Notes under the pieces: generated by a model
The model's input: the letters and a program-made list of their open reading frames with translations, nothing else
Database searches by the model: none
What the model was told of the DNA's origin: nothing
Program-made: the position numbers and the translations under genes
Shown: positions 5,317 to 5,491 of the stretch, piece by piece
Numbering within the stretch: the stretch's first letter is position 1
Layout: each line of letters begins with the position of its first letter
Origin: an uncultured Mycoplasma sp.
GTDB taxonomy: Bacteria; Bacillota_I; Bacilli_A; RF39; UBA660
Assembly: GCA_947388575.1 (NCBI GenBank)
Contig: CANDSI010000088.1
Location: 1 to 5,491 of the forward strand
Length of the DNA: 5,491 nucleotides
Reading direction: 5' to 3'

Positions 5317-5491
5317 TTATATTCTCACTCCTGTTTCATTTAATTCACTTATAAATTCTTCTATCACATCCATATTATCATTACAATCTATTGCACTATA
5401 TAAATCAAAATCATTTTCTATAATAGTTTCTCTTATGTCTTCAATTTTTGTGTAGCCTTTAGGTTTTAATACCTCATTAATTAATAAATTT
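5317..5491 (-). CDS. C-terminal fragment of an unrecognised acidic protein, 5' end outside window
   Basis: An open frame enters from the window edge and runs 57 codons to a TAA at 5317..5319. The visible residues begin NLLINEVLKPKGYTKIED and continue through ENDFDLYSAIDCNDNMDVIE to the end NETGVRI. The fragment is acidic and probably helical, with no membrane span. Its stop is 1 bp before the ATG of the next gene, and that gene's ribosome site (AGGAG) lies within its last codons, which is typical of real operon genes and supports this being a true coding end. The fragment is too short for a family call. Confidence 0.65.
   Translation of the reverse strand, partial: NLLINEVLKPKGYTKIEDIRETIIENDFDLYSAIDCNDNMDVIEEFISELNETGVRI

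Overview
The window is very AT-rich, with all genes on the minus strand, so transcription runs from position 5491 towards 1. Tryptophan is always TGG, no gene needs TGA read as sense, and every visible stop is TAA, which fits the standard bacterial code. An LPXTG-type surface protein with its own sortase implies a cell wall. Low GC, AGGAGG ribosome sites and thioester/SpaA domains point to a low-GC Firmicute, perhaps a gut Bacilli or Clostridia lineage. The exact taxon cannot be named from this sequence.

In transcription order: (1) the C-terminal 57 codons of an unrecognised acidic protein (5317..5491); (2) an unrecognised 88-residue protein starting 1 bp after it (5049..5315); (3) a 67-bp gap holding a candidate promoter with a perfect 9-bp direct repeat over the -10 and an AT-only inverted repeat; (4) a secreted or membrane-tethered protein with a long Asn/Lys/Thr/Pro linker and a four-cysteine C-terminal domain of unknown function (4238..4981); (5) a 1026-residue wall-anchored adhesin with signal peptide, thioester domain, Cys-containing linker, seven SpaA/Cna_B-like domains and a VPNTG sorting signal (1130..4210); (6) a sortase overlapping the adhesin by 23 bp (541..1152); (7) the start of a multi-pass membrane protein that I tentatively call TrbL/VirB6-like (1..528). 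Its strong ribosome site and ATG are one base out of frame with the rest of the gene.

Genes 4 to 7 look like one operon. The sortase very likely anchors the adhesin. If the last gene really is a type IV secretion component, the window lies in the transfer region of an integrative conjugative element or plasmid, and the adhesin would be a cell-contact or mating-aggregation factor analogous in role to PrgB of pCF10. That role is inference. The domain architecture, catalytic residues and sorting signal are visible directly.

There is no gene-free stretch over 300 bp. I saw no RNA genes, CRISPR arrays or insertion sequences.
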